This document shows positions 17,922 through 26,621 of a stretch of 64,000 nucleotides of DNA, piece after piece (position 1 is the first letter of the stretch; every line of letters starts with the position of its first letter). The notes under the pieces were generated by a model. The model was not told the DNA's origin. It made no database searches and was given only the letters and a program-made list of their open reading frames with translations. Origin of the DNA: Flagellimonas aequoris (GTDB lineage Bacteria > Bacteroidota > Bacteroidia > Flavobacteriales > Flavobacteriaceae); the NCBI RefSeq assembly GCF_003584165.1, contig NZ_QXFJ01000015.1:129001-193000 (forward strand). The letters are read 5' to 3'. The position numbers and the translations under genes are program-made.

Positions 17922-18548
17922 ATGGCCAAAACGGTACGGAATAAGGTCGCTTGGGTGGTATTTGTATTGTTGGCCATCGGTATAGGCCTATATCCTTTGT
18001 TCTATCTTGTAACTTCTGGCGAGTTTGGGCTGCTTTTGGGTAAGGACGAGGCCATTCGTAATAGTGAGGTTTGGCGTTTGGCGTTCTACGGACATATCAT
18101 TTTTGGCGGGTTGGCCTTGTTGTCTGGCTGGTCACAGTTCAGTAAAAAGCTTCGGGCCAAAAAACTGGAACTCCATAGAAACTTAGGTAAATTCTATGTG
18201 ATTTCCGTTCTCGTCAGCGGTCTTTGTGGCATCTATTTGGGAATTTATGCCACAGGTGGCATCATTCCATCGGTTGGATTCATCAGTTTGGGGATTGTTT
18301 GGTTGTTCACCACTATAAGGGCCTATATGGCGGTGAGAAAGAAGGATTTGTCCCTTCACCAAGGGATGATGATCTATAGCTACGCTGCTTGTTTTGCTGC
18401 CGTGACTCTTCGCATTTGGTTACCCTTCCTCACTATAATCTTCGGTGAATTTTTACTCGCCTATAAAATCGTGGCATGGCTCTGTTGGGTGCCCAACATG
18501 GTTTTTGCCCATCTGTGGGTGCGAAAAAAAGGGCTTACCTTAGGCTGA
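17922..18548 (+). CDS. DUF2306-type integral membrane protein
   Basis: A 208-aa membrane protein with about six helices (around residues 8-30, 50-70, 88-108, 112-132, 145-165 and 170-195). Histidines between helices (FYGHIIFGGLALLSG, ELHRNLGKFYVI, LSLHQGMMIYSYA) fit the DUF2306 family. The conserved His pattern recalls heme- or metal-binding membrane proteins, but no function is established to my knowledge. Convergent with the VOC gene; the two ends are 1 bp apart. Confidence 0.8.
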   Translation: MAKTVRNKVAWVVFVLLAIGIGLYPLFYLVTSGEFGLLLGKDEAIRNSEVWRLAFYGHIIFGGLALLSGWSQFSKKLRAKKLELHRNLGKFYVISVLVSGLCGIYLGIYATGGIIPSVGFISLGIVWLFTTIRAYMAVRKKDLSLHQGMMIYSYAACFAAVTLRIWLPFLTIIFGEFLLAYKIVAWLCWVPNMVFAHLWVRKKGLTLG

Positions 18549-18549
18549 T

Positions 18550-18972
18550 CTATTTGGCGAACAATTGCCCCATATCCTTAAACGCTTTGAATTCCAGAGC
18601 ATTTCCTGCAGGATCTAAAAAGAACATGGTGGCCTGTTCTCCTACTTCCCCCTTAAAACGGATGTAGGGTTCGATGACAAATTCGATGCCCTTGCCTTCC
18701 AGTTTCTTGGAAAAGGATTGAAAAGTATCCCAAGGCAAAACCACACCGTAATGGGGAACAGGAACATTTTTTCCATCCACTGGGTTGGTATGTAGCTCTT
18801 CTTCGGATTTGGGTTTGTAATGGATGACCAATTGGTGCCCAAAAAGATTGAAATCCACCCAATGATCGGCAGATCTTCCTTCCTCACATTCCAGTACTTC
18901 TCGGTAAAAGGTCCTACATTCATCCAAATTGTGAACGGGGATGGCCACATGAAAAGGGGTAATGTTTTGCAT
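18550..18972 (-). CDS. VOC-family (glyoxalase-like) protein
   Basis: A 140-aa protein with paired beta-alpha-beta modules: [21 protein letters not shown] at the start, then [15 protein letters not shown], and in the second half [15 protein letters not shown] and [16 protein letters not shown]. Metal-ligand candidates are His8, the His in HQLVIH, the His in PHYG and the Glu in ALEFKAF, the standard four positions for an active VOC enzyme. It may be a dioxygenase-type or glyoxalase-type member; substrate unknown. Close upstream is the alpha/beta hydrolase gene on the same strand (33 bp), so they may be co-transcribed. Confidence 0.85.
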   Translation of the reverse strand: MQNITPFHVAIPVHNLDECRTFYREVLECEEGRSADHWVDFNLFGHQLVIHYKPKSEEELHTNPVDGKNVPVPHYGVVLPWDTFQSFSKKLEGKGIEFVIEPYIRFKGEVGEQATMFFLDPAGNALEFKAFKDMGQLFAK

Positions 18973-19005
18973 CTTCTATTTTTTCTGAAAATTAGGATAA
19001 CTTTC

Positions 19006-19845
19006 TCAAGCTTCCAAAAATGAAATGATTTGATCGTTCACATCGTCTTGGTGCATGGAATGCCCCAAACCTTCGGTGCTGATTAAAGTACTGCCCTCCC
19101 AATTTTTGTTCACAGCCACCGAGGCGTGGTACGGGGTGATCTGATCCCATTTGTCATGGAACAAAAGTCCTTTTTTGCTGATGGATTGGGCAAATTTTGA
19201 AGTGGAGAACTCATTAATTTTGAAACCGAACCGATCTAGGATATAGGCATCGAGTTGTTTCATGACCCGATCATTGAACTTCAAGATGTTCTGAAAATGC
19301 TGCATGATCTCGTGAAACTCCGAAGGAGATCCGATGGTGACCATTTTCTCCACTTCCGGACTCGGATTTTTGTATTGGTTGTAGATGATGGTCATGCCGC
19401 CAACCGAATGCCCGATCAAATGTTTGGGGTTGTATTTTTTGACCATGTGGTTTACGGCAATCTCATAAAGTGGTACATACAAATGCTTGCCTGTAGAGTA
19501 CCCATGGGAAGGTGCATCGAACGCAATGATGTTGAAATCGGCCTCCCGAAGCTTTTTGATGAGATTGCGCCACCGAAACGTATTGCTTTCCCAGCCATGG
19601 ACCAATAAAACGGTTTCCTTGTTCCCGGGCCAATGATAGGACTGTATCTTATGTTCTGCCACTTCCTCCATTTCTAATTTGGCCCCGTTCAAATAGTCGG
19701 CCTGTTGTGGAAGTACCCTGCCTTTCCGAACGGTGCAAAATAAATGGAAAGCGCTATCGGCTGCCTTCTTAGGGGCGATCAAGGTGTACACGTTGTAGTA
19801 TTGGCCGTAGGCCAATGGCATTATTTTGTTGAGCAGTTTTTTCAT
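19006..19845 (-). CDS. alpha/beta hydrolase
   Basis: A 279-aa serine hydrolase. Oxyanion motif HGWES at residues 83-87, nucleophile elbow GHSVGG with Ser147, a likely acid in HDKWDQITPYH, and the catalytic His in EGLGHSMHQ near the end. No signal peptide. The gene is divergent from an HxlR-family regulator 97 bp away, and an inverted repeat (19849-19863) lies just upstream of its start, so it is a plausible target of that regulator. Substrate unknown. Confidence 0.88.
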   Translation of the reverse strand: MKKLLNKIMPLAYGQYYNVYTLIAPKKAADSAFHLFCTVRKGRVLPQQADYLNGAKLEMEEVAEHKIQSYHWPGNKETVLLVHGWESNTFRWRNLIKKLREADFNIIAFDAPSHGYSTGKHLYVPLYEIAVNHMVKKYNPKHLIGHSVGGMTIIYNQYKNPSPEVEKMVTIGSPSEFHEIMQHFQNILKFNDRVMKQLDAYILDRFGFKINEFSTSKFAQSISKKGLLFHDKWDQITPYHASVAVNKNWEGSTLISTEGLGHSMHQDDVNDQIISFLEA

Positions 19846-19848
19846 TAG

Positions 19849-19863
19849 GTTACTTTTTGTAAC
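19849..19863. promoter_or_regulatory. inverted repeat, candidate HxlR operator
   Basis: GTTAC-TTTTT-GTAAC, perfect 5-bp arms, begins 3 bp upstream of the alpha/beta hydrolase start and overlaps a TAAGTTAC stretch on the hydrolase strand that could be its -7 region. It lies in the intergenic space shared with the divergent HxlR gene. Confidence 0.4.
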
Positions 19864-19942
19864 TTACTCTTGATTTGAAACTAAAATTACACATTCCTTT
19901 TTGAACAAGAAAGAGGTGACGAACTGAAAACTAGGTGTTTAT

Positions 19943-20365
19943 ATGGAAACTATTACTGAAAATCAGAAAGTTAGAACCGTAAAAAAATTGGAAAAAATGT
20001 TCGGGCATATCGATTATAGGAATCCGCCAGAACTTTGTCCCGTGCGTGATGTGATGTCGGTGGCTTCGGACCAGTGGAGCATTTTGATCTTGTTGTGGTT
20101 GGGATACTTTCCGGTTTTGCGGTTCAACAAGTTGAAAAAGTTTGTGTACGGCATTTCCAATAAAGTTTTAAGCCAACGCTTGAAAGTATTGGAAGCAGAC
20201 GGCTATATTGAACGAAAGGCCTATCCTGAGGTGCCCATTCGCGTGGAATACAGCCTCACAGAATTTGGTAGGTCCTACGTGGAGAAATTGTTGGAGCTAG
20301 CGGAGTGGATGCACGACAATAGTCCCAAAGTCTTGGCTAATCGGGAACGTTATGGTCTGGTTTGA
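19943..20365 (+). CDS. HxlR-family winged-helix transcriptional regulator
   Basis: A 140-aa DNA-binding protein. The HxlR signature is clear: CPVRDVMSVASDQWSILILL with Cys32, then RFNKLKKFVYGISNKVLSQRLKVLEADGYIERKAYPEVPIRVEYSLTEFG (recognition helix and wing). Many HxlR proteins sense thiol-reactive or quinone compounds through the conserved N-terminal Cys, which is present here. Divergent from the alpha/beta hydrolase. Its 3' end overlaps the next gene, on the other strand, by 16 bp. Confidence 0.92.
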   Translation: METITENQKVRTVKKLEKMFGHIDYRNPPELCPVRDVMSVASDQWSILILLWLGYFPVLRFNKLKKFVYGISNKVLSQRLKVLEADGYIERKAYPEVPIRVEYSLTEFGRSYVEKLLELAEWMHDNSPKVLANRERYGLV

Positions 20366-21321
20366 TCTTGAATCCGGTTCCAAATGTCAAGGTACATTTT
20401 CCATTCACCATCTTCCTTTTTCCATATGACCACATATTTGCCTCTCCAATTAGCAATCGACCCATCCTTGTTTTCCGACTTTCCCTGGTAATATCCATAA
20501 TCATGTGCATAGTTCCCAAAAAATTTGATTTCCAGGGGTAGGAGCTCATGATGAAGAATTTTAGTTCCTGCGCCTAACATCCAACGCTCTTTTATGGCTT
20601 CCCTACCCGATATGATATCCGTATTGTTTGGAAAAATTTTGGCATCCTTGGTATAGCTATTGGCTATGGTCTCAAAATCCCCATTCATATAAGCTTTGGA
20701 AAAAACTTTGGTTGCCGCAATGATCTTCCTCTTTTCTTTGTCGAAGCTGTTTTCAAATTTACTATTGGAACAATCAATTTTCCAGGTTGGGTAAACAAAG
20801 GATTCGCTTTTATCTACCCACTCGCCAATCCACTTAAATCCATCGCCATCCATTTCGGAAAAAGTAATCCTAAAAAAACCTTCAGTTCCGTTGGGGGCTT
20901 TTTGTTCTCGATATAAAATGATTTTGTCATCTTCCTTTTTGTTGCCCTCCCATACAGGTAATGAGGTGGCCACCGAGGGATAGCTATAGTAGTGCACATA
21001 CCAGCGGGTACTATCTTGACTGAATTGACGGATGCTTCCCGAATAGGTTCCGTCCTCTTTCAAGGTTTCATCCTGTATGGCCATGCCGTTCATAATGTAC
21101 TTGAACCGCCATATCATTTTCACGGGTTCTGCCCAAGATTGGTCCGGTTTTCTAACTTGTGAAAGGCATTGGCATTCCCCGATCAATGGGGCAAAATCTA
21201 ATAGTTCCGATGGTGCTGCCGGATTGGGGAGCCCATAAGGATGCTCTTGGGAAGGTTCATATTGGTATTGGGCACAAAGTACAATGGGAAACAGGAAAAC
21301 TAACAGGAAGAGGTTCTTCAT
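20350..21321 (-). CDS. secreted protein with C-terminal SnoaL/DUF4440-like domain
   Basis: A 323-aa protein with a signal peptide (NLFLLVFLFPIVLCAQ). Residues about 40-190 form a beta-rich domain (MIWRFKYIMNGMAIQDETL, GFFRITFSEMDGDGFKWIGEW) similar to DUF1579-type proteins. Residues about 205-320 match a nuclear-transport-factor-2-like fold (FSKAYMNGDFETIANSYTKDAKIFPNN, GREAIKERW, GKYVVIWKKEDGEWKMYLDIWN). Probably periplasmic. No catalytic residues can be assigned. Confidence 0.75.
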   Translation of the reverse strand: MKNLFLLVFLFPIVLCAQYQYEPSQEHPYGLPNPAAPSELLDFAPLIGECQCLSQVRKPDQSWAEPVKMIWRFKYIMNGMAIQDETLKEDGTYSGSIRQFSQDSTRWYVHYYSYPSVATSLPVWEGNKKEDDKIILYREQKAPNGTEGFFRITFSEMDGDGFKWIGEWVDKSESFVYPTWKIDCSNSKFENSFDKEKRKIIAATKVFSKAYMNGDFETIANSYTKDAKIFPNNTDIISGREAIKERWMLGAGTKILHHELLPLEIKFFGNYAHDYGYYQGKSENKDGSIANWRGKYVVIWKKEDGEWKMYLDIWNRIQDQTRP

Positions 21322-21391
21322 TTGGATGGAAATTTCCTTAATTTACCAAATATGAACTTGCTATTCCTCTGTTTGGCAATAAATTAACAGC

Positions 21392-21940
21392 TCATTCCCA
21401 TCCCAACATCAGATATTTCAACTTGGCATCATCAGGAATTTGGACCTCTTCAATATTGGAAGTGCTGAACCTAAGATTGCCGGGGAGTTCTTCCTTGTCA
21501 ATTGTAAAATAGAGATTGCTTTCCTTTGGAAAGATTACGACACTGTTCAAAGTGGTCACAATCTTTTTGATGGAATACTTCTTTTTGATATCGGCAAAAG
21601 TACTCTTCAGTCCAATTCCCTTGTCAGAAATATACCTCGGGTCCATGATACGAACATTCTGGATGCCTTGGATGCTGTCCGAGCTTGGTGTTAACGAAAG
21701 CAAGTGTTTACCTCCCTTTTCGTAGATTTCTATCTTGTTCGATTTGGTTCCGGAAACTGCCCTTGTAGTGTCCATGACCACAGAATCTTGCGCGAACAGT
21801 GATTTCAATTCGCTCACCTTGGTGGATTGGGACATGGGCCCCACACTGGTTTCGGTTATTAAAAAGGTGGTTTCCTTTTCGCAGGATTGTACAAAAATAA
21901 GGCCCAATAGCAGGGCAATTGCTTTCGTGGTGTTTTTCAT
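21392..21940 (-). CDS. hypothetical lipoprotein
   Basis: A 182-aa lipoprotein (AIALLLGLIFVQSC, lipidated Cys at about residue 20). The mature part is beta-rich with a conserved-looking core KSTFADIKKKYSIKKIV and a C-terminal YLMLGWE. Only 4 bp separate it from the upstream ATPase gene on the same strand, so the two are probably one operon. Family not recognised. Confidence 0.75.
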   Translation of the reverse strand: MKNTTKAIALLLGLIFVQSCEKETTFLITETSVGPMSQSTKVSELKSLFAQDSVVMDTTRAVSGTKSNKIEIYEKGGKHLLSLTPSSDSIQGIQNVRIMDPRYISDKGIGLKSTFADIKKKYSIKKIVTTLNSVVIFPKESNLYFTIDKEELPGNLRFSTSNIEEVQIPDDAKLKYLMLGWE

Positions 21941-21944
21941 AAAA

Positions 21945-23456
21945 TTATCGGATCACTTTTTTCAATACTCCCAAAACGCCCCTGATGAATGTAGCACTGG
22001 TCAATACTTTTACCACTGGGTTCATTCGGGTACTGCTACGGGATGTGGTTGTTCTTCTGGCTGTAGCTTTTTGCTCTTTTACTTTTTCGGCTTCCTTTTC
22101 AGCCTTCTCCATTTTTTCGTTCAAGATTTCATAGGCACTTTCCCGATCTACCTCTTCATTGTATTTTTTGATCAATTTGGATTTGGATAGCACTTCCTTG
22201 ATCTCGGCATCGGTCAAAATATCCATTCGGCTCATGGGTGCCCGCATCATGGTGGCTGCCAATGGAGTAGGCCTTCCCTTCTCATCCAAAGCGGAGATAA
22301 GGGCTTCACCGGTACCCAATGAGGTCAATACTTCGGCAGTATCATAAAACTCGGAAATGGGATAGTTCTGTGCCGTTAATTTGATGGCTTTTCGGTCCTT
22401 TGCCGTAAATGCCCTAAGGGCATGCTGTACTTTCAACCCCAACTGGGCCAAAACATCGTCTGGTACATCGGTAGGGTTTTGGGTAACAAAATAAAGCCCG
22501 ATTCCTTTGGAACGAATCAATTTTACAATGCTCTCTATTTGGTCCAAAAGTGCTTTGGAGGCATTGTCGAAAATCAAGTGGGCCTCATCAATGAACAGCA
22601 CCAATTCAGGCCGGTCGCTATCACCCTGCTCGGGAAAAGTGGAGTATATTTCTGCCAAGAGGCTCAACATAAAGGTGGAGAACAATTTTGGGCGGTCTTG
22701 GATATCCGTCAATCGGATGATGTTCACATAACCCCTTCCATTTTCATCGATGCGGACCAGATCATCCACCTCAAAGGATTTTTCCCCAAAGAAAAGGTCG
22801 GCACCCTGCTGTTCCAATTCGATGATCTTTCTCAAGATGGTTCCCGTTGAACTGGTTGAAATACGACCATACGATGATTGGAATTCTTCCTTTCCTTCCT
22901 CAGTGGCGTACTGCAATACTTTTTTGAAATCCTTCAGGTCCAAAAGGGGTAGCTTATTGTCATCACAATATTTGAAAACCACAGCTACAATACCTTCCTG
23001 TGCTTCGGAAAGATCTAAAATCCTGGACAACAGTACGGGACCAAATTCCGATACCGTGGCACGCAAACGGATTCCGTCCTGTTCGGAAAGCGACATGATT
23101 TCCACAGGAAACCCTTTGGCCTCAAAGGGAAGCCCAATTTTGGCATGGCGTTCATCAATTTTAGGGTGTCCGGGGCTGGGCTGGGCAATACCGCTTAAAT
23201 CACCCTTAAGGTCCATCAACAATACAGGGATGCCCTTGTCGGATAGATTTTCGGCCAAAACCTGCAATGTTTTGGTCTTCCCGGTACCTGTGGCCCCGGC
23301 GATCAGTCCATGTCGGTTAAGGGTCTTCAGGGGTATTTTCACAAAAGCATTGGTCATGGTTTCCCCATCCAACATGGCGGCTCCCATAACAATGGAATCA
23401 CCTTTCATGGTATAGCCCTGTTCTATGTGTTCAAAGAATTTTTCTTTGTCGCCCAT
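21945..23456 (-). CDS. HerA-like ATPase (DUF853 family)
   Basis: A 503-aa P-loop ATPase. The ATG at 23456 (MGDKEKFFEHIEQGY) is preferred to the in-frame start at 23465. Walker A GATGTGKT at residues 54-61, Walker B LVLFIDEAHLIF near residue 285, and a sensor-like FVTQNPTDVPDDVLAQLG. The C-terminal tail is Lys/Arg-rich (KVKEQKATARRTTTSRSST) after a charged helical region. Such proteins are widespread, annotated as helicase HerA-like or YjgR; the cellular role is not established. No NurA nuclease gene is adjacent, so DNA-end resection is not implied. Confidence 0.88.
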   Translation of the reverse strand: MGDKEKFFEHIEQGYTMKGDSIVMGAAMLDGETMTNAFVKIPLKTLNRHGLIAGATGTGKTKTLQVLAENLSDKGIPVLLMDLKGDLSGIAQPSPGHPKIDERHAKIGLPFEAKGFPVEIMSLSEQDGIRLRATVSEFGPVLLSRILDLSEAQEGIVAVVFKYCDDNKLPLLDLKDFKKVLQYATEEGKEEFQSSYGRISTSSTGTILRKIIELEQQGADLFFGEKSFEVDDLVRIDENGRGYVNIIRLTDIQDRPKLFSTFMLSLLAEIYSTFPEQGDSDRPELVLFIDEAHLIFDNASKALLDQIESIVKLIRSKGIGLYFVTQNPTDVPDDVLAQLGLKVQHALRAFTAKDRKAIKLTAQNYPISEFYDTAEVLTSLGTGEALISALDEKGRPTPLAATMMRAPMSRMDILTDAEIKEVLSKSKLIKKYNEEVDRESAYEILNEKMEKAEKEAEKVKEQKATARRTTTSRSSTRMNPVVKVLTSATFIRGVLGVLKKVIR

Positions 23457-23512
23457 GGTGTACAATTTCCGATAAAAATAGGGTAATTTTAAGCAATACT
23501 AAAAACCGGAAT

Positions 23513-23965
23513 ATGAAACCTTTTCACTACGCTCTGTTGTGGTTATTGATGAGTGGGGTCATAGCCACCACTTATGCACAGGAAAATACCGATATTATTT
23601 TCCATAAGTCACATGAACCCAAAAAGCAAAATGCACCTTATAGTGATGCCGTTCAAGCAGGAAACACCTTCTATTTGGCTGGGCAATTAGGGATGGACCA
23701 AACAACAAGAACGTTGGTGGAAGGTGGCATTCAGGCCGAAACCGAGCAGGCCATAAAGAATATCGAAGCAGTTTTGGGACAACATGATCTGACCTTGGAC
23801 AATGTGGTAAAATGTACCGTGATTCTGAGCGATATCTCCGATTTTGCTGCCTTCAACGAAGTCTACGCCCAATATTTCACCAAAAAACCGGCACGGACCA
23901 CTTTTGCCGCCGGTGGTATTGCTGCTAATGGCAAGGTGGAAATTGATGTCATCGTCGTTAAATGA
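23513..23965 (+). CDS. RidA-family protein with signal peptide
   Basis: A 150-aa member of the YjgF/YER057c/UK114 family. The imine-deaminase residues are in place: the Arg in KPARTTFAAGGIAANG and the Glu in KVEIDVIVVK, with the ligand pocket region AGNTFYLAGQLGMD. Unlike ordinary cytoplasmic RidA, it has an N-terminal signal (ALLWLLMSGVIATTYAQEN), so it is predicted to work in the periplasm. Monocistronic. Confidence 0.92.
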   Translation: MKPFHYALLWLLMSGVIATTYAQENTDIIFHKSHEPKKQNAPYSDAVQAGNTFYLAGQLGMDQTTRTLVEGGIQAETEQAIKNIEAVLGQHDLTLDNVVKCTVILSDISDFAAFNEVYAQYFTKKPARTTFAAGGIAANGKVEIDVIVVK

Positions 23966-24058
23966 CCTTGTCCGTCGTTATAATCTTAGTGTTCATCCAG
24001 TAATGTGTTTTCTGAGGGATAAGTTTGTATATTTCCGGCCACCGCATTAAAGAAATAC

Positions 24059-26575
24059 ATGCAATCTTGGTATCCAGGTAAGAGTAGGAAAGTTACCCTT
24101 CTAGTGTTGGGGCTTCTACTTTTTTGTCTCGATTTTGCCCAAGCTGCATACAATGTGGCTCCTGAAATCACTGCTGAAGGCAATCAAGTCTATTGCCCAC
24201 TGTCCACTATCCCGATAGTGACGGATTTCAACATAATAGACCCGGATGATACTGAAATTGACGCCTTTTACATACAGATTTCAACAGGATATGAGCGTGG
24301 TTTCGATTCATTGACACTGCTCAATTCACATCCGAACATTACCGCCAGTTGGAACGATCAGGAAGGAAAGCTTACCCTTACCGGTATAGGTGGTGTTCCC
24401 ATGTTATATACCGACCTTATTGCCGCAGTGAAAGATGTGGTTTTTGAGAGTACATCAGAATCACCAACGGAAGAAAAATTTTTCTCCTTTACCATTGGTA
24501 GTGCCAATTATCTCCCCGAAACTGGACATTATTACGAATATGTCCCTCAAGTGGGTATCAATTGGGAAGATGCCCGAGTTGCCGCACAAAACAGAACTTA
24601 TTTTGGACTTCAAGGCTATTTGGTTACGGTGACATCGGCCGCTGAGGCACAAATTACGGGGGAACAAGCGGCAGGTACAGGTTGGATAGGGGGGTCGGAC
24701 GCCCAAACCGAAGGGGTTTGGAAATGGATGACTGGTCCAGAAGCAGGACAGATATTCTGGAACGGTGACTATACGGGAAGCACTCCTAATTTCGCATTTT
24801 GGAACACCAACGAACCCAATAACCTTAATGATGAGGATTATGCCCACGTCACCGCGCCAGGAGTTGGGATTGCCGGGTCTTGGAACGATTTGCCCATTGG
24901 AGGAGGTGATGGGGACTATCAACCCAAAGGCTATGTGGTAGAATATGGTGGAATGCCAGGGGATCCTGTGCTAAACCTATCAGCGAGCACCAAGATTACC
25001 GTTCCCAAAATTTCAGCGACTTCTTCGGGTACGCGATGTGGCCCTGGTACGGTCATTCTTGAGGCAACTGCCACCTTGGGCCAAGTACTCTGGTATGATT
25101 CCGAAGGGAATAATCTAGGCTCCGGGGATAGTTTTGAGACCCCTTTTTTGGACAGTACAACTTCTTTTTATGCCTTGGCTTCCTACAATGGGTGTACAAC
25201 GGGTCAAAAAGCTCTGGTTGAGGCTGAGGTGAAGATAGTGCCCGAAATCAATGATGGACTAACCATATCCAACTGTGATGGGGATGGTGTCCCCGATGGA
25301 TTCACCAATTTTGACCTTACCCAATATCTCTATTTGTTGAGCGCGAATTATGAATCGTTTAATTTTTCGTTCTACTTCACCGAAATGGATGCAGAAAACG
25401 AGGTGAACCAAATTACCGCCAACAACTTTAACAATACGGTGGCTGACGAGCTTTTTTTCAGGGCCAATGGGGTAGGGCAGTACTGCCATGTTGTTGGGTC
25501 GCTATATCTTGAAGTGTCCACAACTTCGTTTCCTGAGGGATATAGTTACGATTTGCAAGCATGTGATCAAGGGGAAAGTGATGGCATTACCCAGTTTAAC
25601 CTGCAAGATGCGGAGGCCGATATGTTGGCGCAGTTTCCTTCGGAAAACGGGCTAACGGTTACCTTTTACCAGACGGAAGATGATGCACTTTATATGCGGA
25701 ACGAGATAAGCAATACAGGAATGTATTCCAACAGTGTTCCCTATTCCGAAACCTTGTTCGTTCGGGTAGATGATGAAGGTTCGGGCACCTGTTTTGGAGT
25801 GGGGGAATATCTTACCTTGACCGTATGGCCCATTCCGTCTTTTGAGTTGAATGAAACGTATTCCTTTTGTACTGTAGGACAAGTTGAGGTTTCGCCCATG
25901 AATGCAGCAGGTAATTACACATATTCTTGGCGAAATGAGGGTAATAACGAAATAGGAACAGGAGCTACCATTTCTATTTCTGAAGTGGGAAGCTATAGTG
26001 CTATAGCTACTTCCGAAGAAGGTTGTGCATCGGCACCGGTCCATTTTGAAGTGACCGAATCAGGTCCACCCCATTTGTTGCCGGAATATGTTCTGGTGGA
26101 CGATGACGGGGATACGGGTACCATAACCATTCTGCATGAGAAAGGGGAGTTGGGTCTGGGAGAATATGAGTTTTTCTTGGATAGTCTCTACGGTTCGGAA
26201 GGAGCAACCTCGGAATTTACCAATGTAGAACCAGGCCTACATACCCTCTACGCCGTGGATAAAAACGGCTGTGGAATGGATTGGATCCAAGTAGGGGTGG
26301 TGGGCGTTCCCAAATTTTTCTCGCCCAATGATGATGGTGTCAATGATATCCTTGGAATAAAAGGGATTACCAGCGAATTTTATCAGGAAGGCAGTTTTTC
26401 TGTCTTTGACAGGTATGGTAAACTTTTGGTTCAATTGGACCCCATGCTTCATGGTTGGACCGGTTTTTATAATGGACGGCCCTTGCCGCCATCCGATTAT
26501 TGGTATGTGCTGCAGTTGGTGGACCATGATGGTGCCATCCATCTCAAAAAAGGACATTTCACCCTAAAGCAATAA
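24059..26575 (+). CDS. T9SS type B secreted protein with C-type-lectin-like domain
   Basis: An 838-aa secreted protein. After the signal (LLVLGLLLFCLDFAQAAYN) comes a cadherin-like region (about 30-145), then a C-type-lectin-like domain (about 155-300; YYEYVPQVGINWEDARVAA, GWIGGSDAQTEGVWKW, FAFWNTNEPNN, WNDLPIGGG) with the carbohydrate-type EPN motif. Several Ig/PKD-like segments follow (ISATSSGTRCGPGTVILEATATLG). The C-terminal about 90 residues are the gliding-motility/CHU_C sorting domain (VPKFFSPNDDGVNDILGIKG ... VFDRYGKLL), which directs export by the type IX system. EPN in such domains usually means binding of mannose-type sugars; binding to algal or host glycans is inference. Confidence 0.9.
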   Translation: MQSWYPGKSRKVTLLVLGLLLFCLDFAQAAYNVAPEITAEGNQVYCPLSTIPIVTDFNIIDPDDTEIDAFYIQISTGYERGFDSLTLLNSHPNITASWNDQEGKLTLTGIGGVPMLYTDLIAAVKDVVFESTSESPTEEKFFSFTIGSANYLPETGHYYEYVPQVGINWEDARVAAQNRTYFGLQGYLVTVTSAAEAQITGEQAAGTGWIGGSDAQTEGVWKWMTGPEAGQIFWNGDYTGSTPNFAFWNTNEPNNLNDEDYAHVTAPGVGIAGSWNDLPIGGGDGDYQPKGYVVEYGGMPGDPVLNLSASTKITVPKISATSSGTRCGPGTVILEATATLGQVLWYDSEGNNLGSGDSFETPFLDSTTSFYALASYNGCTTGQKALVEAEVKIVPEINDGLTISNCDGDGVPDGFTNFDLTQYLYLLSANYESFNFSFYFTEMDAENEVNQITANNFNNTVADELFFRANGVGQYCHVVGSLYLEVSTTSFPEGYSYDLQACDQGESDGITQFNLQDAEADMLAQFPSENGLTVTFYQTEDDALYMRNEISNTGMYSNSVPYSETLFVRVDDEGSGTCFGVGEYLTLTVWPIPSFELNETYSFCTVGQVEVSPMNAAGNYTYSWRNEGNNEIGTGATISISEVGSYSAIATSEEGCASAPVHFEVTESGPPHLLPEYVLVDDDGDTGTITILHEKGELGLGEYEFFLDSLYGSEGATSEFTNVEPGLHTLYAVDKNGCGMDWIQVGVVGVPKFFSPNDDGVNDILGIKGITSEFYQEGSFSVFDRYGKLLVQLDPMLHGWTGFYNGRPLPPSDYWYVLQLVDHDGAIHLKKGHFTLKQ

Positions 26576-26609
26576 TAAAAAGATAGCTGGGAATCAACGG
26601 GCAGAAACG

Positions 26610-26617
26610 TATCTTTG
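26610..26617 (+). promoter_or_regulatory. predicted queE -7 box, leaderless
   Basis: TATCTTTG fits TAnnTTTG and ends 4 bp before the queE ATG at 26622. If transcription starts the usual few bases downstream, the mRNA begins at or next to the start codon. Confidence 0.4.
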
Positions 26618-26621
26618 CACC

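Noticed and set aside
21945..23456. HerA-NurA type DNA-end resection or anti-phage system
   Set aside because: No NurA or SIR2-type partner gene is adjacent; the neighbours are a lipoprotein and a RidA protein, and DUF853 ATPases are common housekeeping-like genes.
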